Part shown: piece after piece, positions 6,469 to 10,049 of the stretch | How positions within the stretch are numbered: the stretch's first letter is position 1 | How the letters are laid out: every line of letters starts with the position of its first letter | Source: CAZXCK01 sp964639225 | GTDB taxonomy: Bacteria; Chloroflexota; Anaerolineae; Aggregatilineales; Phototrophicaceae | Reading direction: 5' to 3' | Length of the DNA stretch: 10,049 bases | Assembly: GCA_964639225.1 (NCBI GenBank) | Contig: CAZXCK010000141.1 | Location: forward strand, 1-10,049 | Program-made: the position numbers and the translations under genes | Notes under the pieces: generated by a model | The model's database searches: none | Told to the model about the DNA's origin: nothing | What the model saw: the letters and a program-made list of their open reading frames with translations, nothing else

Positions 6469-7434
6469 ATGCAGCAAGAACAAGCGATCAAAGTCCGCAA
6501 TGTCAACAAGACGTTTGGCAGCACGCGGGCCGTCGATGACGTTTCGTTTGATGTATACAAAGGCGAGATCTTCGCCATGCTGGGGCCGAACGGTGCCGGT
6601 AAATCGACGACGATCCGCATGATCCTGGACATTCTCAAGCCAGATCAGGGGACTATTGAAGTGCTGGGCGGCCCGCTTAATGACCGCCGCCGCGACCGCA
6701 TCGGCTACCTGCCGGAAGATCGCGGCCTGTACCGCAAGGTCAGCGCCATCGAGGTGATGACCTACCTGGGCACGCTTAAAGGACTCTCCAGCGGCGAGGC
6801 GCGCAAGCGCAGCATGGAACTGCTGCAACGCCTGGAGCTGGCCGAGCACGCCGATAAGAAAGTCCAGGAACTGAGTAAGGGTATGCAGCAGAAGGTGCAG
6901 TTCGCGGTGACGGTGCTGCATCGCCCAGAGCTGATTATCATCGACGAGCCGTTCTCCGGGCTGGACCCGGTCAATACGCTGGTCATCAAAGACCTGATCG
7001 TGGACATGCGCAATCAGGGTACTGCCGTCGTGATGAGTACGCACCAGATGCACCAGGTTGAGGAGATGGCCGACCGTCTGCTGATGATCAGCCGGGGTCG
7101 CCAGGCGCTGTATGGCCCGGTCGAGGATGTGCGCCGCCAGCACGCTATTCACGGCATCATCGTCGAAGGCACCGGCGACTGGCGCACGCTGCCGGGCGTG
7201 ATCGATGTGCAGCCGGCCAGCGGGCGGCGTAACGGTATGCTGCTGTACCTGGCCGACGATCAGACGCCTGATGAAGTGCTGGGCGCGATTGCCGCTAACC
7301 CTGATGTGCGTGTTGACCGTTACGAGATCGCCGTGCCCAGTCTCAACGACATTTTCATCATGGAAGCCGGAGAACGCCCCGACGACCTGAACGGCATGGA
7401 CGGGCGCTACGTCGAGGAGATGAGCCATGCATAG
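6469..7434 (+). CDS. ABC transporter ATP-binding protein, NatA-like
   Basis: This is the cytoplasmic ATPase that should power the two permeases encoded next to it. It has 321 residues. Walker A is GPNGAGKST (39-47), the ABC signature LSKGMQQ (135-141), Walker B LIIIDEP with Asp159 and Glu160, the D-loop SGLD (163-166) and the switch His192 in MSTHQM. The Q-loop position reads GYLPEDRGLY, with Glu83 where Gln is usual; this is common in the NatA/YhaQ branch. After about residue 215 a small C-terminal domain ending PSLNDIFIMEAGE resembles DUF4162, which marks the same branch. GGGGAG ends 10 bases before the ATG. The stop overlaps the first permease by 8 bases. Substrate cannot be read from sequence: relatives move Na+, drugs, peptides or lipids. 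Confidence 0.92.
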   Translation: MQQEQAIKVRNVNKTFGSTRAVDDVSFDVYKGEIFAMLGPNGAGKSTTIRMILDILKPDQGTIEVLGGPLNDRRRDRIGYLPEDRGLYRKVSAIEVMTYLGTLKGLSSGEARKRSMELLQRLELAEHADKKVQELSKGMQQKVQFAVTVLHRPELIIIDEPFSGLDPVNTLVIKDLIVDMRNQGTAVVMSTHQMHQVEEMADRLLMISRGRQALYGPVEDVRRQHAIHGIIVEGTGDWRTLPGVIDVQPASGRRNGMLLYLADDQTPDEVLGAIAANPDVRVDRYEIAVPSLNDIFIMEAGERPDDLNGMDGRYVEEMSHA

Positions 7435-8719
7435 GACATGGTTAGTCGCCAGGCGCGAATATCTGCACAATGTGCGCCAGCCGTCGTTTCTGTTCGCGGC
7501 GTTTGGCACCCCGCTGCTGATTCTGATCGTGTTCGCCATCGCCATGTTTTTCGCCTGGAATTCAGGAGAGGGCATCCGCGATCGCATCGAAGCCGGCGAG
7601 TACCGGTTAGGCTATGTCGATCAGGCCGACCTGGTCCCGGAAGACATCCCGGCACAGGACTTCTCTGAGGAGCATGTCGCCTACCCGGAGATGTTCGTCC
7701 GCTTCGACACGCCAGAAGCCGCCCGTGACGCCCTGGACGCGGACGAGATCGGGGCTTATTTCGTTATCGTGGCCGATTATGTGCAGTCGGGCAACGTCGA
7801 GCTGTACAGCTACGATACAGAAGTCACAATGCCATTACAGCGGCCCATCAGCGGCCTGCTGAATGCCAGCCTGAGTATGGACCTCGACATCGAGCTGCCA
7901 GTGGAGCGTATCACGCAGCCCATCGCCAGCCAGGGACTGTCGATCTTCACGCTCGATACCGATCGTGAGGTCGATCAGCGTACCCTGCCCGCGCTGATTC
8001 TGCTGCCGATGTTCTTCGCTATCGTGTTTACCCTGGCGACACAGATCACCAGCGGTTATCTCATGTCTGGCCTGGTGGACGAGAAGAGCAATCGCATGAT
8101 GGAAATGCTGGTCACCAGCATCACGCCCATGCAATTGCTCTCCGGCAAGATTCTAGGGCTGGGCGCGCTGGGCCTGACCCAGTTGGCTGTATGGATCGGC
8201 GGGGCCGGGATTATATTTGTGCTGGGGCGCGATCTGCCGGTGCTGGAAAACGCCGCCTTCCCGTTGGAACTGCTGCTGGTGGCGATCGTGTACTTCGTCC
8301 TGGGTTACTTCCTGACGGCGGCGGCTATGGCCGGGATCGGCGCGGTGGTCGGCTCCGAGCAGGAGAGCCGCCAGTACGCCGGTATCATCTCGCTGGTACA
8401 GTTTGTGCCGTATTTCTTCCTGGTGCAGTTCCTGAACAACCCGGATGGCGTCGCGCCCGTTGCGCTGTCGATCATCCCGTTCACCGCGCCGATGGCGATG
8501 ATTATCCGCTTTGGCCTGACGACAGTCCCTATGTGGCAGCTTGCTTTGAGTATGGGCCTGCTGCTGCTGACGACTATGGGCGTTATGTGGCTGTCGGCGC
8601 GTTTCTTCCGCTGGGGTCTGCTGATGTACGGCAAACGCTTCAACCTGCGTACAGTGTGGGCGGTTATGACTGGCCGGGCGGAAGTGGGCACGGTCGCGGC
8701 CAGCGGTAAGGAGGCTTAA
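7427..8719 (+). CDS. ABC-2 type permease, NatB-like (first of pair), 430 aa
   Basis: This is a membrane subunit of the exporter. A first membrane helix lies at about 21-44 and is followed by an extracytoplasmic domain of roughly 140 residues (GYVDQ at 62-66, then EAARDALDADEIGAYFV). At least five more helices then lie within about 187-213, 244-266, 281-309, 318-336, 344-362 and 370-392. The cytoplasmic coupling segment DEKSNRMMEMLVTSITP (218-234) followed by GKILGLGALGL is the hallmark of the ABC2_membrane_3 group. The N-terminal RREYLHNVRQPSF is also typical. The start is fixed by GAGGAG (7414-7419) seven bases before the ATG, and it overlaps the ATPase gene by 8 bases (translational coupling). 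The paralogous permease gene follows 2 bases downstream. Confidence 0.92.
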   Translation: MHRTWLVARREYLHNVRQPSFLFAAFGTPLLILIVFAIAMFFAWNSGEGIRDRIEAGEYRLGYVDQADLVPEDIPAQDFSEEHVAYPEMFVRFDTPEAARDALDADEIGAYFVIVADYVQSGNVELYSYDTEVTMPLQRPISGLLNASLSMDLDIELPVERITQPIASQGLSIFTLDTDREVDQRTLPALILLPMFFAIVFTLATQITSGYLMSGLVDEKSNRMMEMLVTSITPMQLLSGKILGLGALGLTQLAVWIGGAGIIFVLGRDLPVLENAAFPLELLLVAIVYFVLGYFLTAAAMAGIGAVVGSEQESRQYAGIISLVQFVPYFFLVQFLNNPDGVAPVALSIIPFTAPMAMIIRFGLTTVPMWQLALSMGLLLLTTMGVMWLSARFFRWGLLMYGKRFNLRTVWAVMTGRAEVGTVAASGKEA

Positions 8720-8721
8720 CC

Positions 8722-9966
8722 ATGGAACGTTACACAATTCGCGTGTTCGCTTATGAGTTCCTGCGCACCTTCAGGCGTAAGGGCTTTCTGTTCACCACGT
8801 TCGGCCTGCCGCTGATCGGTATTGCCATCTTCCTGGGGATACAGTTCTTTTCTGGCTCCAGCGCCGACGAGCAGATCGCCAGCCTGCAGGAGATCATCGA
8901 AACCTCGAACGACGTCGTCGGTTATGTGGATCACACCGGAGTGTTCCCGGAACCCGCGCCGGAAGTAGCCGATATGCTCATTCCCTTTGACAGCGAAGAG
9001 GACGCCCGTGCCGCCGTCAGCGAGGGACGCATCGACTCGTTTTACGTGCTGCCCGCCGACTATCTCGAAACTGGCGAACTGGAAATGTACATCGACCATT
9101 TCGCCGTCAGCCAGTTGATGACGTCCGAAGCGCCGGTCTACAACCTGATCTACGGCGAAGCCATCCGCCAGGTGGACTCGCAGATTCTGCTGCGGCTGGT
9201 GGATACGGCCAACATCCAGGAGACGACCATCCAGGCCGAGACCGGCGACGGTCTCGTGCAGAGCGATGGCCAGTTCTGGGTGGTGTACGTGTTCGGTATC
9301 GTGTTTGTCTTTGCGCTGTTCAGCACCAACGGCTACCTGATGCAGAGCGTCATCGAAGAAAAAGAGACACGCCTGGTCGAGATTCTGCTGTCGTCGGTGC
9401 CGTCGGGGCAGCTTCTGCGCGGTAAGGTGCTGGCGCTGGGTCTGCTGGGACTGCTGCAGGTGGGTGTGTGGTTTTCGACAATCTTCGTCGTCTCACGATT
9501 CGAGAGCAATACCGCCGGCTGGCTGTCTGAGCTGGAATTTCCGCTGGAAATCGCGCCACTGCTGGTGATCTACTTCATCCTGGGTTACCTGATGTTCGCG
9601 GCGGTCTTTAGCGCGGTGGGCGCGCTCTCGACATCGATGCAGGAAGGGCCGAGTCTGGCGACGTTCTTCACGCTGCCGGCGATGGCACCCTTCTTCCTGC
9701 TGAACATGTTCGCCACCAATCCCAACGGAACCGTGCCGGTCATCATGAGCATCTTCCCGCTGACCGCGCCTATGAGTATGGTCATGCGTCTGTCGATGAC
9801 GACCAATATCCCGGCCTGGCAGGTGGTCGCCAGCATCGTGCTGCTGGTGCTTACCGTCATCGGGATGATGGTGCTGGCGGGGCGTCTGTTCCGCGTGCAT
9901 ACGCTGCTGGCGGGGCAGGTCCCCAAAATCCGCGAAATCCCCGGCCTGATCTTCAGCCGCAGCTAA
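8722..9966 (+). CDS. ABC-2 type permease, NatB-like (second of pair), 414 aa
   Basis: This is the second membrane subunit, probably forming a heterodimer with the permease just upstream. The architecture is the same: a first helix at about 21-43, an extracytoplasmic domain to about 183 (GYVDHTGVFPEP at 67-78, EDARAAVSEGRIDSFYV), then helices at about 185-208, 236-257, 276-303, 313-331, 338-356 and 366-387. The coupling segment EEKETRLVEILLSSVP (212-227) with GKVLALGLLGL is better conserved than in the first copy. A strong AAGGAGG (8708-8714) lies seven bases before the ATG, inside the 3' end of the previous gene. Gene order and similarity suggest the pair arose by duplication. The C-terminus ends in a short basic tail (PKIREIPGLIFSRS). 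Confidence 0.92.
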   Translation: MERYTIRVFAYEFLRTFRRKGFLFTTFGLPLIGIAIFLGIQFFSGSSADEQIASLQEIIETSNDVVGYVDHTGVFPEPAPEVADMLIPFDSEEDARAAVSEGRIDSFYVLPADYLETGELEMYIDHFAVSQLMTSEAPVYNLIYGEAIRQVDSQILLRLVDTANIQETTIQAETGDGLVQSDGQFWVVYVFGIVFVFALFSTNGYLMQSVIEEKETRLVEILLSSVPSGQLLRGKVLALGLLGLLQVGVWFSTIFVVSRFESNTAGWLSELEFPLEIAPLLVIYFILGYLMFAAVFSAVGALSTSMQEGPSLATFFTLPAMAPFFLLNMFATNPNGTVPVIMSIFPLTAPMSMVMRLSMTTNIPAWQVVASIVLLVLTVIGMMVLAGRLFRVHTLLAGQVPKIREIPGLIFSRS

Positions 9967-9997
9967 CACGGTTACATCCTTACCATGCAAACAACAA

Positions 9998-10027
9998 CCG
10001 GGGCCTGTCTTTGCCGACAGGCCCCGG
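9998..10027. terminator. Perfect 12-bp stem hairpin after the ABC operon
   Basis: CCGGGGCCTGTC (9998-10009) pairs exactly with GACAGGCCCCGG (10016-10027) around the loop TTTGCC. It starts 31 bases after the last permease stop. On the plus strand no T-run follows, but on the minus strand the stem is followed by TTGTTGTTTG. It may therefore also, or mainly, terminate a minus-strand gene coming from the right. Confidence 0.75.
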
Positions 10028-10049
10028 CGTGATTCCGGTTGAGCAGTAA

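Noticed and set aside
8191..8709. Plus-strand alternative frame of 172 codons inside the first permease gene
   Set aside because: It is an out-of-frame shadow; the permease frame carries conserved ABC-2 motifs and membrane helices through the same stretch.

Overview
The window looks like part of a bacterial chromosome from the Chloroflexota, probably an Anaerolineae-like lineage, taken from a draft or metagenome assembly. This is an inference. It rests on the fairly high GC content, the GNAT acetyltransferase tail of a type common in that phylum, a lytic transglycosylase carrying GLTQVIP instead of the usual GLMQ motif, and an ABC exporter made of one ATPase and two permeases. A run of 10 Ns at 5059-5068 is an assembly gap. 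No phage, transposon, CRISPR, tRNA or rRNA signal was seen.

Layout. (1) 1-1085: the 3' end of a GNAT-type acetyltransferase gene, overlapping by 1 bp a small gene I do not recognise. (2) 1117-1158: a strong hairpin with a TTGACA -35 box in its loop, followed by a GATAAT -10 box. This promoter appears to start transcription at or next to the ATG of the next gene. (3) 1165-3660: a large exported lipoprotein with a TPR-like helical body and a C-terminal SLT lytic transglycosylase domain. (4) 3753-4133, minus strand: a stand-alone response regulator receiver protein, convergent with the transglycosylase. (5) 4134-4402: an AT-richer divergent intergenic region holding one arm, and bordering the other, of an exact 11-bp inverted repeat. 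(6) 4403-6275: a secreted foldase with a SurA/PrsA-like N-terminal part and three tandem parvulin (PpiC) domains, interrupted by the N gap, then a textbook terminator. (7) 6469-9966: a compact three-gene operon (ATPase, permease, permease) for a NatAB-like ABC-2 exporter. A perfect 12-bp stem hairpin lies close to the right edge.

Together, three of the modules act at or outside the cytoplasmic membrane: wall turnover (transglycosylase), extracytoplasmic folding (parvulin protein) and export (ABC transporter). They do not form one operon, because terminators or promoters separate them. I see no evidence of a novel defence or mobile system. The most useful second-look items are the hairpin/promoter/leaderless start at 1117-1170, the artificial frameshift at the N gap, and the degenerate third parvulin domain.
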